A stretch of 64,000 bases of DNA from Flavobacterium sp. 83 (GCF_000744835.1 NZ_JQMS01000001.1:558001-622000), one strand, 5' to 3'. Counted from the first letter of the stretch, positions 43,205 through 52,438 are shown. A program made the numbers and translations. Notes: generated by a model not told the origin, from the sequence alone.

Positions 43205-44521
43205 ATGAATAACGCTGTATCCGGATTTTCTAAATTATCTAAAGATGAAAAAATTGATTGGATTGCAAAAGAATACTTTTCAAGTCCTTCTGAAGCAATA
43301 ACACTTCTTAAAAACTATTGGAATTCAGATGAAAAATTACAGAAATTACACGATGAATTCATTGAAAATACAATAACTAACTTCTATATTCCGCTAGGAG
43401 TGGCTCCAAATTTCTTAATCAACAACAAATACCGAGCCATTCCCATGGCTATTGAAGAAAGTTCCGTTGTTGCCGCCGCCTCAAAAACAGCAAAATTTTG
43501 GTCCACCCGAGGAGGGTTTAAAGCCACTGTTATCGACACAGAAAAAATTGGTCAGGTGCACTTTATTTTTACGGGAGACATTTCTAAATTAGAATTATTC
43601 TTTATTCAAACCAAGGCAAAGTTTTTTTCGGAAACGGAATCCATCACTAAAAACATGCAAAAACGCGGCGGTGGAATTCTCGATATTGTCCTGAAAGACA
43701 AAACTAATTTACTGCCTAATTATTTTCAGCTTCATGCCACATTTGAAACCAAAGACAGCATGGGTGCAAATTTCATTAATTCCTGTTTAGAGCAATTTGC
43801 CAAAACATTAAGAGAAGAAGCACTAGTTTACAATCTCTTCTCAATAACAGAAAAAAACATTCAAGTAGTCATGAGTATCCTCTCTAATTACGTTCCGAAT
43901 TGTTTGGTAAGAGCTGAAGTTTCCTGCCCTATTGAAGATTTAAGAGAAAAACACATTACCAATCCGCAAGAATTTGCAGAACGATTCGTTCAAGCAGTTC
44001 AAATTGCCGAAGTAGAACCCTATCGCGCCGTAACCCACAACAAAGGAATAATGAACGGAATCGATGCTGTTGTACTAGCTACGGGTAATGATTTTCGTGC
44101 CGTCGAAGCTGGAATTCATGCTTTTGCCTCAAGAAATGGTCACTATTCCAGTTTATCACATGCTAAAATAGAGAATGGCATTTTTAGTTTTTGGTTGGAA
44201 ATACCTTTAGCTCTGGGAACAGTTGGAGGACTAACCTCTTTGCATCCATTGGTAAAACTGTCATTAGAAATGCTTGAAAAACCTTCAGCCATGGAATTAA
44301 TGGAAGTAGTAGCAGTAGCAGGTTTAGCACAAAATTTTGCTGCTTTACGCTCCTTGACAACTACCGGTATTCAAGAAGGACACATGAAAATGCATTTAAA
44401 CAATATCATCAATCAGTTTGAAGCCAGTGATGATGAACGCATTTTGATACACAAACATTTCAAGAAAAATACTATTTCACATAGTGCAGTAGTTGATTTC
44501 ATCGAAAACTTAAGAAAATAA
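43205..44521 (+). CDS. mvaA: Hydroxymethylglutaryl-CoA reductase, class II type
   Basis: A 438-residue HMG-CoA reductase. It makes mevalonate from HMG-CoA, the committing step of the mevalonate route. Catalytic parts are IPMAIEESSVVAAASK (Glu), the dinucleotide region, DSMGANFINSCLE (Asp), RGGGILDIVLK and GHMKMHLNNI (His). Length and lack of a membrane anchor place it in class II, which in other bacteria may work in either direction; with the other mevalonate genes here it should be biosynthetic. The start is ATG at 43205 rather than the TTG six bases earlier. It is followed by structured element C and a GHMP kinase. Confidence 0.93.
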   Translation: MNNAVSGFSKLSKDEKIDWIAKEYFSSPSEAITLLKNYWNSDEKLQKLHDEFIENTITNFYIPLGVAPNFLINNKYRAIPMAIEESSVVAAASKTAKFWSTRGGFKATVIDTEKIGQVHFIFTGDISKLELFFIQTKAKFFSETESITKNMQKRGGGILDIVLKDKTNLLPNYFQLHATFETKDSMGANFINSCLEQFAKTLREEALVYNLFSITEKNIQVVMSILSNYVPNCLVRAEVSCPIEDLREKHITNPQEFAERFVQAVQIAEVEPYRAVTHNKGIMNGIDAVVLATGNDFRAVEAGIHAFASRNGHYSSLSHAKIENGIFSFWLEIPLALGTVGGLTSLHPLVKLSLEMLEKPSAMELMEVVAVAGLAQNFAALRSLTTTGIQEGHMKMHLNNIINQFEASDDERILIHKHFKKNTISHSAVVDFIENLRK

Positions 44522-44534
44522 ATCCTATCTATCA

Positions 44535-44610
44535 AGAGCTTAATCCCGCTGTACACTATATCTTTTGTGCCGAACCCCGTCACAAAAGGATGCCGTTCCC
44601 ATCGGGGCTA
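44535..44610 (+). ncRNA. Structured repeat element, copy C
   Basis: AGC-TTAAT-CCCG, spacer CTGTACACTATATC (14 nt), hairpin TTTTGTG / CACAAAA with an 11-nt loop, spacer GGATGCCGTTCCCAT (15 nt), then CGGG-GCT. The bulge here is TTAAT instead of TATTT. It fills the space between mvaA and the GHMP kinase gene and ends 11 nt before the latter's ATG, so it should be in the shared transcript. Confidence 0.7.
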
Positions 44611-44621
44611 AAAAAAATCAT

Positions 44622-45539
44622 ATGAAACAAACCTTTTACAGTAACGGAAAACTTTTAATCACGGGAGAATATCTTGTTTTAGATGGCGCAAAAGCTTTTG
44701 CATTACCCACAAAATTAGGACAAAACCTAATTATAGAAAAAGGAAGCAACAAAGAAATAATTTGGAAAAGCTACGATGCTGATGGAAGCATTTGGTTTGA
44801 AGATTCCATTTCATTTTCCGACATTGCTAATAATAGAAATTCAGAAAGTGAATCAGTAAAATCAACATTGATAACCATTCTTCACGAAGCTTATCTATTA
44901 AATTCTGTATTCATTCAGAATTCCGAAGGATACACCATTACCACTGAACTTGGATTTCCTAAAAGCTGGGGCTTAGGCACCTCTTCTACTTTAATAAACA
45001 ACATTGCTCAATGGTTACAAATTGATGCCTTTACGCTACTTAAAAACAGTTTTGGAGGAAGCGGCTATGATATTGCTTGCGCCCAAAACGACACTCCTAT
45101 TTTATATCATCTAGAAGAAGGAAAACCTATTGTTGAGAAAGTCATTTTTAGTCCGCAATTTACAGAAAATATCTATTTTGTATATCTCAACAAAAAACAA
45201 AGCAGTAAAACTGCAATAGCTTCCTATAACATCAATAAAAAAAATAATTTAGACCGAACCATTGCTATAAATGACAAAATAACTTTCGAAGTTTTAAAAG
45301 CAACAACCGTTAAATCATTTGCTGCAGCATTAGAAAAACATGAAACAGAAATGAGTATCATACTGGAAATGGAAACCGTAAAGGAATCTTTATTTCCAGA
45401 CTTTAATGGAGTAATCAAAAGCCTTGGCGCTTGGGGAGGCGATTTTGTAATGGCAATTGCAACTGAAAATCCTAATGACTATTTTGCTTCAAAAGGATAC
45501 AAAACGATTATCCCTTATGACGAAATGATTTTATCTTAA
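44622..45539 (+). CDS. GHMP-family kinase, candidate phosphomevalonate kinase
   Basis: A 305-residue small-molecule kinase of the GHMP superfamily. The N-terminus FYSNGKLLITGEYLVLDGAK and the phosphate loop FPKSWGLGTSSTLIN are clear. GGSGYDIACAQNDTPI marks the GYDIA subgroup. The C-terminal motif 3, usually GxGGG, reads LGAWGGDFVMA. Position just behind HMG-CoA reductase, with mevalonate kinase and the decarboxylase elsewhere in the window, makes phosphomevalonate kinase the most attractive role, but this is inference. The start is ATG 44622; the longer frame from 44565 would read through structured element C. Confidence 0.85.
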   Translation: MKQTFYSNGKLLITGEYLVLDGAKAFALPTKLGQNLIIEKGSNKEIIWKSYDADGSIWFEDSISFSDIANNRNSESESVKSTLITILHEAYLLNSVFIQNSEGYTITTELGFPKSWGLGTSSTLINNIAQWLQIDAFTLLKNSFGGSGYDIACAQNDTPILYHLEEGKPIVEKVIFSPQFTENIYFVYLNKKQSSKTAIASYNINKKNNLDRTIAINDKITFEVLKATTVKSFAAALEKHETEMSIILEMETVKESLFPDFNGVIKSLGAWGGDFVMAIATENPNDYFASKGYKTIIPYDEMILS

Positions 45540-45604
45540 TCCTAAAGTTCAATTTTCATTTTAAATTCTGATCTAACTTTCAAACAAAAAACTATATCAA
45601 AAAC

Positions 45605-45640
45605 AAAATCCCGATACACTAAATTGTATCGGGATTTTTT
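45605..45640. terminator. Terminator between the GHMP kinase and ppiD genes
   Basis: Perfect 14-bp stem AAAATCCCGATACA / TGTATCGGGATTTT with a 6-nt loop and T/A flanks both ways; serves both convergent genes. Confidence 0.85.
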
Positions 45641-45665
45641 ATGTTTAAAATTAATTACTCGAATA

Positions 45666-47762
45666 TTAGTAATTGAATTGTTTTCTATTGTCTTCAATTT
45701 TAGCATTCCCTTTCAATGCAGGAATAACTCTATTTACATCTGAAGCGCTTTGTGCTTTCAATTTAGCAACGTAAGCTTCATGACTTTTCAAAGCTGGAGC
45801 TTTTACTGTACTCATGTTTTTCACAACATAAACACCTGTATTTCCTTCAATCGGAGCTGATAACTTATTTGCTGTTAATGCAAATGCATTTCCTACAACT
45901 TGAGGCTCTTGACCTGCACCAACTAACATTGGGTTTTCCATTGTAACAGCAGTTGCTTGTTGAACAGATGACCCTGTAGCTTTAGCAATTGCTTCAAGAG
46001 AAGATCCAGTCATTTTAGCTTTAATTAATTCTGCTTTTTTCTTGTTTTTAAGAATTGGCTCTACATATGGCCTAGCTACTGTAACTGAAACCAAACCAGA
46101 TTTATCGACATTTTTAACTTTAGCGATAACATGACCTAGATTAGCCACTTCAAATCTTTTTACAGCACCTACTTTAGTATCATCTTCAAAAGCCCATCTT
46201 ACGATTGTTCTTTGATTTCCTAAAGGACCAAAAGTTTCATCCATTGCTTTTACAGTAACTGGAGCTGCAATTGTAAGTTTCATGTCTTTTGCTAATTTGT
46301 CAAAATCTTTATCAGCAGCATCCATTTCAAATTTAGTTGCCTGAGTAAATATTTTATCTGAAGTAGCTTCTGAAGCTTCAATTTTTTGAGCTACTGTTGC
46401 CAAACGAATTCCGTCTTGTTTATCAGTAACTTTGATGATATGAAATCCGAAAGGTGTTTCAACTAATCCTACTTTACCAATTGGATTACTAAAAACAAAA
46501 TCATTAAACGGCTTCACCATTTGGTTTGGACCAAAATATCCTAAATCGCCACCTTGCTGCGATGATGAATCATCAGAATTAGTAAAGGCTAACATCAAGA
46601 AACTGTCTGGATTTGCATTCACCTGTGCTAATATCGCTTCTGCTTTTGCTTTAGCTTGCTCTTTAGTTCTTTTTTCTTTTTGATTAGGAACTTGTGTTCC
46701 TTCATAACTAATTAAAATGTGGCTAGCTTTTACATTTACACCTAATTTTTTACCCATAGATTTTGAAATACAGTAGTATTTTCCAAACATATACGGTCCA
46801 TAAACTTCTCCTGGAGCAAGATTAAACAATCTATCCGCATCAACTGCAGGCAAATCTTTCTTAGCAACATACGTTGAATCATAAGGAACATCAGAATTTG
46901 AATTTACAAACTCGATGTTATTTGTAGCTGCTCTAAATCCTGGTAAAGTATCGTTTTTACCAGTCGCTTGATTATAAACCACACTTCCGGTTAACAATCC
47001 GTTTATTTTAGATTTAACTTCATTCTCATCAGAAGCTGAAGCTTTATCTTCAATCAATACATATTCTACTTCACGAGATTCATCAGCTTTGTATTTTTTT
47101 TCATTTTTCTTCATGAAATCTACAATCTCCGTATCAGTAACTTTTACATCGCTGTCTTTAATTGTGGAATATAAACCTGCAACGTAAGCAAAGTTAACTT
47201 TATTTGCTTCCATTTCATATTTCAACTTTCCTTCACTTTCAGTAGTATAAACTGCTGCTTTTATCAAAGTATTATATATTTGATACTTCGCATTCAACTC
47301 AGCATCTTTTTCTCTGTCTTTCAAGTATTGTGCTTGAGCTGGATTTGATTTGAAATATTCTTTGAATTTTGCAATATCAAACATACCGGCAGCATTCATG
47401 AACAATGGATTTTTACCAATATTCTGATCTGCTTTTAAAACTTCTAATAAGTGCTTTTCACCTACTCTCAATCCTAGTTTATCAAACTCAGAAGTCAATA
47501 AAGCGATAGAAACCTCTTGATCCCAAACTCTGTTAGCTGCAGCTGTTGAAGTAATTCCTTCTTGACTTTTCTCAACATTGCTTACTTTGATTCTAAAATC
47601 TTCAAATGCGATGTCTTTCCCATCAATACTTCCTACATCTTTGGTATTTTGACCAAGACCACCTTTACCAATAAGATCTTGTATTATAAATGCAAATAAT
47701 GCTATAGCAATAGCTGCTATTAATAAGGCGGAACGTTGTCTAATTTTTGCTAAAACTGCCAT
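45666..47762 (-). CDS. ppiD: SurA/PpiD-type peptidyl-prolyl isomerase, membrane-anchored
   Basis: A 698-residue periplasmic folding factor. One N-terminal helix (about 11-30, SALLIAAIAIALFAFIIQDL) anchors it, followed by a SurA_N_3 chaperone region (35-330). The parvulin domain (about 345-450) shows VKASHILISYEG, SSQQGGDLGYFGPNQMVKPF and VETPFGFHIIKVTDK. A second degenerate rotamase-like part and a long tail follow. It helps outer-membrane proteins fold. It is the last gene of the coaX-OMP-lptC-CNNM operon order, but with a 109-nt gap that may hold its own promoter. Confidence 0.92.
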   Translation of the reverse strand: MAVLAKIRQRSALLIAAIAIALFAFIIQDLIGKGGLGQNTKDVGSIDGKDIAFEDFRIKVSNVEKSQEGITSTAAANRVWDQEVSIALLTSEFDKLGLRVGEKHLLEVLKADQNIGKNPLFMNAAGMFDIAKFKEYFKSNPAQAQYLKDREKDAELNAKYQIYNTLIKAAVYTTESEGKLKYEMEANKVNFAYVAGLYSTIKDSDVKVTDTEIVDFMKKNEKKYKADESREVEYVLIEDKASASDENEVKSKINGLLTGSVVYNQATGKNDTLPGFRAATNNIEFVNSNSDVPYDSTYVAKKDLPAVDADRLFNLAPGEVYGPYMFGKYYCISKSMGKKLGVNVKASHILISYEGTQVPNQKEKRTKEQAKAKAEAILAQVNANPDSFLMLAFTNSDDSSSQQGGDLGYFGPNQMVKPFNDFVFSNPIGKVGLVETPFGFHIIKVTDKQDGIRLATVAQKIEASEATSDKIFTQATKFEMDAADKDFDKLAKDMKLTIAAPVTVKAMDETFGPLGNQRTIVRWAFEDDTKVGAVKRFEVANLGHVIAKVKNVDKSGLVSVTVARPYVEPILKNKKKAELIKAKMTGSSLEAIAKATGSSVQQATAVTMENPMLVGAGQEPQVVGNAFALTANKLSAPIEGNTGVYVVKNMSTVKAPALKSHEAYVAKLKAQSASDVNRVIPALKGNAKIEDNRKQFNY

Positions 47763-47871
47763 TTTTATTGTTGTTAATTTTTATATTCAGTTTGCGAAAA
47801 TACAATTATCTAATTAATAATTATAGTAGTAGCGTTTTATTTTACAAGAAATTTCAATTTTATAAAAAATT

Positions 47872-49131
47872 TCAGTCTCTTAGCGACATTTTAACTAATT
47901 CTATTTTCTTGTTTGTGGCTTCTTCTATAACAAAATGAAAGATTCCTATTGCAATAACATCCCCTTTTTGAGGAATTTCTTTGGTATGATCAACTATAAA
48001 ACCACCAAGAGTTCCATAAGAATCACTTTCGGGAATACGAAGTTTATAGGTCTGATTTAAATACTCCACGTCAAGTCGCGTTGAAAAAATATAGGCATTA
48101 TCTTCGAGTTCATTTTCAATTAATTCTTCTTCTGAATCGTGCTCGTCTTCTATTTCCCCAAAAAGTTCTTCTACAATATCTTCTATGGTAATAATTCCAG
48201 AAGTTCCGCCATATTCATCCAAAACAACTGCTACACTTTTTCTTTTTTTTGTCAACAAATTCATTGCATCCTTAATGTAAATGGTCTCCGGAACAAATTC
48301 AACAGAAATTACAATTTCTTTGATACTATTCGGCTTTTTAAACAAATCGAATGAATGCACATACCCTACAATATCATCTAGTGAATTTTCATAAACGACA
48401 ATTTTAGAATACCCTGTTTCTATAAATAACTTATTCAATTCCTCAATAGAATCATACACATCAATTGCTACGATTTCAGTCCTGGGGCTCATCACATCTC
48501 TTGCCTTGACTCCTGAGAACTCCAATGCATTTTGAAACATTAATATTTCAGAATCCACTTCTTCATCATCTTCTACCGTACTCATTTGTTCTGTTATGTA
48601 ATTACCAAGTTCCACTTTACTAAAATATAATTGCACTTGGTCTCCTTCGGTTTTAAAAAATTTCTTTAAAACAAAATCCGAAACCCAGATAAAAAAAGTA
48701 GAAATAAAATAAAATAAAATATAAAAGAGATAAGCAGGTACAGCAAAAAACTTTATTAAGACGTTCGCATAAATTTGAAAAAACACTTTAGGCAAAAATT
48801 CCGCAGTTATCAAAACTATCAATGTTGAAAGCAATGTTTGAAGAAACAAATTCAATAAACTTGAAAAATGAAATCCCAAAGACTCAATCCAATTCATCAA
48901 TAATTCACCCATAAAAAAACCATAAACAACTAATGCTATATTGTTTCCAATAAGCATAGCAGCAATAAATTTAGAAGGTTTTTCGGTAAGTTTTGTAAGT
49001 ATTTTAGAGACGAAGTTATCTTGTTTTTTTTCTATTTCAAGATAAATTTTATTCGAAGAAATAAAAGCAATCTCCATTCCTGAAAAAAAAGCACATAGTA
49101 TTAAACACAGTATTATAATACTAATTTCCAT
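47872..49131 (-). CDS. CNNM/CBS-domain membrane protein (hemolysin/CorC family)
   Basis: A 419-residue protein. A CNNM transmembrane domain (about 1-190) has SGMEIAFISSNKIYLEIEKK and LITAEFLPKVFFQIYAN. Two CBS domains follow (about 205-330, RDVMSPRTEIVAIDVYDS and VVLDEYGGTSGIITIEDIVEE), then a C-terminal CorC/HlyC domain (about 345-415) with GTLGGFIVDHTKEIPQKGD. The family is tied to magnesium or sodium transport or envelope stress. GldE, a gliding protein of flavobacteria, belongs here too, but no gldD lies next to it, so that name is not used. Confidence 0.88.
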   Translation of the reverse strand: MEISIIILCLILCAFFSGMEIAFISSNKIYLEIEKKQDNFVSKILTKLTEKPSKFIAAMLIGNNIALVVYGFFMGELLMNWIESLGFHFSSLLNLFLQTLLSTLIVLITAEFLPKVFFQIYANVLIKFFAVPAYLFYILFYFISTFFIWVSDFVLKKFFKTEGDQVQLYFSKVELGNYITEQMSTVEDDEEVDSEILMFQNALEFSGVKARDVMSPRTEIVAIDVYDSIEELNKLFIETGYSKIVVYENSLDDIVGYVHSFDLFKKPNSIKEIVISVEFVPETIYIKDAMNLLTKKRKSVAVVLDEYGGTSGIITIEDIVEELFGEIEDEHDSEEELIENELEDNAYIFSTRLDVEYLNQTYKLRIPESDSYGTLGGFIVDHTKEIPQKGDVIAIGIFHFVIEEATNKKIELVKMSLRD

Positions 49132-49134
49132 GTG

Positions 49135-49329
49135 CTATAATTTTTTATTTCGATCTTCAAATTTTTTAGCAAATTTCATTCGGAAGAAAAACATAAAGAT
49201 TGCTAATCCTGCGATAAGAAAACTCAGCCAAGGAGTGCCATCAGGTGCATTAAACTTAGTTATACCATCATAAATGAAGTAAGCTCCAAAAACAAGATAA
49301 AGATAAGGGGTGTATTTTAAGTACGTCAT
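49135..49329 (-). CDS. Small two-helix membrane protein
   Basis: A 64-residue protein with two predicted helices (about 8-24 and 34-52) around a short polar loop FNAPDGTPW, and a positively charged tail KFAKKFEDRNKKL. It sits 3 nt before the CNNM gene and 21 nt after lptC, so it is certainly in that operon. The family and function are not recognised. Confidence 0.7.
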   Translation of the reverse strand: MTYLKYTPYLYLVFGAYFIYDGITKFNAPDGTPWLSFLIAGLAIFMFFFRMKFAKKFEDRNKKL

Positions 49330-49350
49330 GATTTATTTGAATCTATAAAA

Positions 49351-49905
49351 TTATTCGGCTGTTTGTATTTCACCAGCTATTCTTTGTGAGTTAATCACTT
49401 TAAAGTCTTTACTAAAATCAATTCCTTGTCCGTTGGACGTTCCTTTACTATCAGTAAATTTAAACTTTTTTTCTGTAAAAAACCATTCGTTTTTTTGATC
49501 GTAGTACAATTGTTCCGTTTCCAGGGTCTGACCATTTTCAGATTTAATTTTTACTTTACCCTGTAAATCAATTATCCCAGTGATCTTGTAAGAAACCGCG
49601 TAATTTGAAGTTATAAAAGTTTTCTTTGCTTTATTATCGTAAAGGGTGACATCGATACCTTTTGGAAACTCAGTAAACGGGAAATCCACACTTGAATAAT
49701 CTAACATTTTAGGACTCATCAAAACTGCTTTAATCAATCCTGAATCAGTATACTTCAAATTAACCTTATCAGCATCACCTGAAGGAACAAACTCAGAAAA
49801 ATTTATTTTCTGAACTTCTTTAAAATTACTTTCACACCCAAAAAACAGAGTCACAGCAAAAACTGTGACTACTGGAAAGAATATATATTTTTTTAGTAAA
49901 GGCAT
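49351..49905 (-). CDS. lptC: LPS export periplasmic protein LptC
   Basis: A 184-residue envelope protein. The N-terminal segment VTVFAVTLFFGCES is a lipoprotein-like signal with Cys24. The rest is the LptC beta-jellyroll: LKYTDSGLIKAVLMSPKML, then repeated strands such as ITSNYAVSYKITGIIDLQGK and LETEQLYYDQKNEWFFTEKK. LptC bridges the LptB2FG extractor to LptA in lipopolysaccharide transport. It follows an outer-membrane protein gene by 48 nt. Confidence 0.88.
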   Translation of the reverse strand: MPLLKKYIFFPVVTVFAVTLFFGCESNFKEVQKINFSEFVPSGDADKVNLKYTDSGLIKAVLMSPKMLDYSSVDFPFTEFPKGIDVTLYDNKAKKTFITSNYAVSYKITGIIDLQGKVKIKSENGQTLETEQLYYDQKNEWFFTEKKFKFTDSKGTSNGQGIDFSKDFKVINSQRIAGEIQTAE

Positions 49906-49953
49906 ACGCTATACTTAACAAAGTAATGTGATTATATATACTAGATTAGTGTT

Positions 49954-51204
49954 TTAGTTGAATTTTCGTTTATCGAACCATTTATCATTAAGAGAAAAGC
50001 CAACACTAAAATTAGCATAATTCTCTTGAACAAGATTTGCATTTGTAGTCCCTCTTTTCCCTAATTCAAAACCTAAATTAATATTAGAAAAGCTACCCGT
50101 AATTGGCAACCCTAACCCTAGAGTAAATCCCATATCGTTGATAGATTCTGCATTGACCATCAAACCAGTTTTTTCATACTTGATTCCTCCTCTATAAACA
50201 ATTCTTTTAGCATAACTAGAAAAAGAGTTATAACTTGGAATATAATACCCTCCTAAGCTAACACTTCCATATCTTCCATACCCCACATTAGAAGCCTGAT
50301 TATAACTATTTTCCTGACCTGAAGTTTTTTTATAGGCAACCATTCCCCCAATAAGCCATTTTTTGGACTCACCTATTCCCGCTCCAAACGATATTTTACT
50401 AGGCATTTTAACATTCATTTGTTCATTTTGATTAGCAAGAACATCTACAACAGCCACATCAAATGCTGAACTAAATTTCACACTAGAAATATTTCTAGTA
50501 TTTTTAGAGGTTAAACTACTTTCCAAAGTATAATTTAAACTTGTATAAAGGTTTAGTTTTTTGCTTATTTTAGCTTGATACATTGTTCCGATATTGAAAT
50601 TCACACCTGACAAATCAGCTGTATTCAACTCACGCGTACCCACAGGTACATTAGTCACAAACTCTAAACTATTCGTTTCTATTTTTCCAAAATTATAATG
50701 AACATCAGCTCCAATACTGAAATTAGGAGCTATTTTATAACCTACACCTAAAAAAACTTTATTTAAACCACCTTTCCCACTTAAACGTCTGTTTAAAGCT
50801 CCATCAATCGCAGACAATGATTCAATTTTATAACCTACCGATGAATAAGGAATTAATCCAAAACCTGCTCCAAATTTACCCAAAGGTAAGCCAACAGCTA
50901 AATAATCTAACGTAGTACTGCGTGTACTTGCAGAACCACTATTACTTTTTAAGTTTTTTGTAGCGTATGTTCCTCCTAATGAAAAGGTAGTTAATTTTAG
51001 ATTTGCATAACTAGCCGGATTTTCTAAGTTGATATGAATACTATCTTGTTCGACTGCAACTCCTGCCATTGAACGATTCTCAAGCGTTCCTTTGAATCTT
51101 ATGTCGCCAATTCCATAAAAAGAGTACGGCGATGAAGTTCCTTCCTGAGCAAAGGACACAAGTGACAAAAGCAAACAAGCGCTTATTATAAATTTTTTAA
51201 TCAT
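49954..51204 (-). CDS. Outer-membrane beta-barrel protein (OmpP1/FadL-like)
   Basis: A 416-residue protein. The signal peptide (1-19) ends SFAQ. The mature N-terminus SSPYSFYGIGDIRFKG and the NLENPASYANLKLTTFSLGG stretch are typical for a Bacteroidota barrel family distantly like FadL transporters. Alternating glycine- and aromatic-rich strands run to the end. The ligand is unknown. Its start overlaps the coaX stop by 4 nt. Confidence 0.8.
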   Translation of the reverse strand: MIKKFIISACLLLSLVSFAQEGTSSPYSFYGIGDIRFKGTLENRSMAGVAVEQDSIHINLENPASYANLKLTTFSLGGTYATKNLKSNSGSASTRSTTLDYLAVGLPLGKFGAGFGLIPYSSVGYKIESLSAIDGALNRRLSGKGGLNKVFLGVGYKIAPNFSIGADVHYNFGKIETNSLEFVTNVPVGTRELNTADLSGVNFNIGTMYQAKISKKLNLYTSLNYTLESSLTSKNTRNISSVKFSSAFDVAVVDVLANQNEQMNVKMPSKISFGAGIGESKKWLIGGMVAYKKTSGQENSYNQASNVGYGRYGSVSLGGYYIPSYNSFSSYAKRIVYRGGIKYEKTGLMVNAESINDMGFTLGLGLPITGSFSNINLGFELGKRGTTNANLVQENYANFSVGFSLNDKWFDKRKFN

Positions 51205-51932
51205 TTTTGATTTTTATATTGAAATGTTTGACACAAACTCTCTAAAAGAAAATTTGAATTGGCAAATATGGTATTTTTTAATCGTTTAGCCAAAAATTCT
51301 GTGTCTCCACCCGTTAAAATTATTATAAAATTTGAATACAGTCGACTATATTCATCGATGAAACCGTCAATCTCATAGACTAATCCATTAACAACACCTG
51401 AATGAATTGATTCCGAAGTTGAGTTTCCTATCAACCCTTCAGGGCTCTCAAGCGTCAGCAACGGCAATTTTGCAGTAAAATTATGCAATGACTCATAACG
51501 CAAACGCAATCCTGGAGCTATTGCTCCACCAAGGTAATTATTATCTTGATCTATAAAATCAAATGTAACACAAGTTCCCGCATCAATTACCAATCGGTTT
51601 TGATTTGGAAATTGCAATGTTGCCCCAGCAGCCAAAACCATCCGATCAATTCCTAAAGTTTTAGGAGTACCGTAACAATTAACAAAAGGAAAATTGCTTT
51701 CATGAGTCATAAAATGAACTTTTAAATCATTTTCAAATTCCAAAAACGATTTTTTTTCGACATCACTAACCGATGAAATGATCAAATCAGCAACATTACA
51801 GTATTTTTTTAAAATATTTTGAATATTTTTTTGCAACTCATTTTTAGCAAAAACGAAATTTTTTAAAAGCATATCACCCTCAAAGACAGCAGCTTTAATT
51901 CTTGTATTTCCGACATCAACAGCTAGAATCAT
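51201..51932 (-). CDS. coaX: Type III pantothenate kinase
   Basis: A 243-residue kinase of the ASKHA fold, catalysing the first step of coenzyme A synthesis. Motifs are VDVGNTRIKAAVF (phosphate 1, 5-17), CYGTPKTLGIDRMVLAAGA, VIDAGTCVTFDFI (phosphate 2) and ILTGGDTEFLAKRL (adenosine). It leads the operon coaX-OMP-lptC-small protein-CNNM-ppiD on the minus strand. A TATCTTCG just upstream is a near match to a -7 box. Confidence 0.95.
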   Translation of the reverse strand: MILAVDVGNTRIKAAVFEGDMLLKNFVFAKNELQKNIQNILKKYCNVADLIISSVSDVEKKSFLEFENDLKVHFMTHESNFPFVNCYGTPKTLGIDRMVLAAGATLQFPNQNRLVIDAGTCVTFDFIDQDNNYLGGAIAPGLRLRYESLHNFTAKLPLLTLESPEGLIGNSTSESIHSGVVNGLVYEIDGFIDEYSRLYSNFIIILTGGDTEFLAKRLKNTIFANSNFLLESLCQTFQYKNQK

Positions 51933-51985
51933 ATTTGTTTTTTTGATCTTGCGAAGATACGAATTGATTTTTTTTAAAAATTGTT

Positions 51986-52015
51986 TTGGATAAACTAAAA
52001 ATCATCCTATATTTG
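51986..52015 (+). promoter_or_regulatory. Consensus promoter of tRNA-Phe
   Basis: TTG at 51986-51988, a 19-base spacer and TATATTTG at 52008-52015. The best match to the Bacteroidota promoter consensus in the window. The tRNA starts 15 bases later. Confidence 0.75.
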
Positions 52016-52030
52016 CACCCGCAATAGCAC

Positions 52031-52103
52031 GGTACCTTAGCTCAGATGGTAGAGCAATGGACTGAAAATCCATGTGTCCCTGGTTCGATCCCTGGAGGTA
52101 CCA
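52031..52103 (+). tRNA. tRNA-Phe (anticodon GAA)
   Basis: Cloverleaf: acceptor GGTACCT / AGGTACC, D-stem GCTC/GAGC, anticodon stem ATGGA/TCCAT with loop CTGAAAA, and T-arm CCTGG-TTCGATC-CCTGG. The T-stem has a T-T mismatch in the middle pair. Discriminator is A and CCA is not encoded. A terminator follows directly. Confidence 0.95.
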
Positions 52104-52104
52104 C

Positions 52105-52135
52105 AAAACCCGAATAGAAATATTCGGGTTTTTTG
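52105..52135 (+). terminator. Terminator after tRNA-Phe
   Basis: Perfect 12-bp stem AAAACCCGAATA / TATTCGGGTTTT with GAAA loop and T run. Confidence 0.9.
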
Positions 52136-52190
52136 TTTTATTACACTTCCGTAAAAAAAACCCAAATCCAAGACCTAAAGGAAGTTGGAA

Positions 52191-52218
52191 TTTTACACTA
52201 AGTTGATTTTTATCCGTG
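52191..52218 (+). repeat. Direct repeat, left copy
   Basis: TTTTA-nn-CTAAGTTGATTTTTATCCGTG; 26 of 28 bases equal to 52985-53012. The two copies flank the small lipoprotein gene, 794 bases apart. Confidence 0.7.
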
Positions 52219-52402
52219 TAAATTATTTTGTTTTAAAAACTACAGCAAAATGTTTATTTTTTTTCTTCATCCTAAATGCTGGATAATTACAATTATTTGT
52301 AGTGAATTAATTCACATCATTTTGTTTTTTTTTAATAAGAATATGTCGTAAGTATTTGATTTTCAATAAATATTGTATATTTAAATATATTAACTCTTTA
52401 AA

Positions 52403-52410
52403 TAAATTTG
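52403..52410 (+). promoter_or_regulatory. -7-like box before the small lipoprotein gene
   Basis: TAAATTTG matches TAnnTTTG; a TTG at 52373-52375 is 27 bases upstream, longer than usual. Confidence 0.35.
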
Positions 52411-52438
52411 ATATAAAAAAAATAATTAATTCGTCTTT

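Larger units (their letters stand above)
52136..52438. other. AT-rich intergenic stretch after tRNA-Phe
   Basis: About 300 bases with no convincing gene. It contains the left copy of a direct repeat (52191-52218), a perfect 14-bp palindrome GTGAATTAATTCAC (52302-52315) and a -7-like TAAATTTG (52403-52410) ahead of the small lipoprotein gene. The rest is homopolymer-rich. Confidence 0.5.

Noticed and set aside
47872..49131. Naming the CNNM/CBS protein GldE
   Set aside because: gldE is usually linked to gldD, which is absent here; the gene belongs to the lptC operon order.
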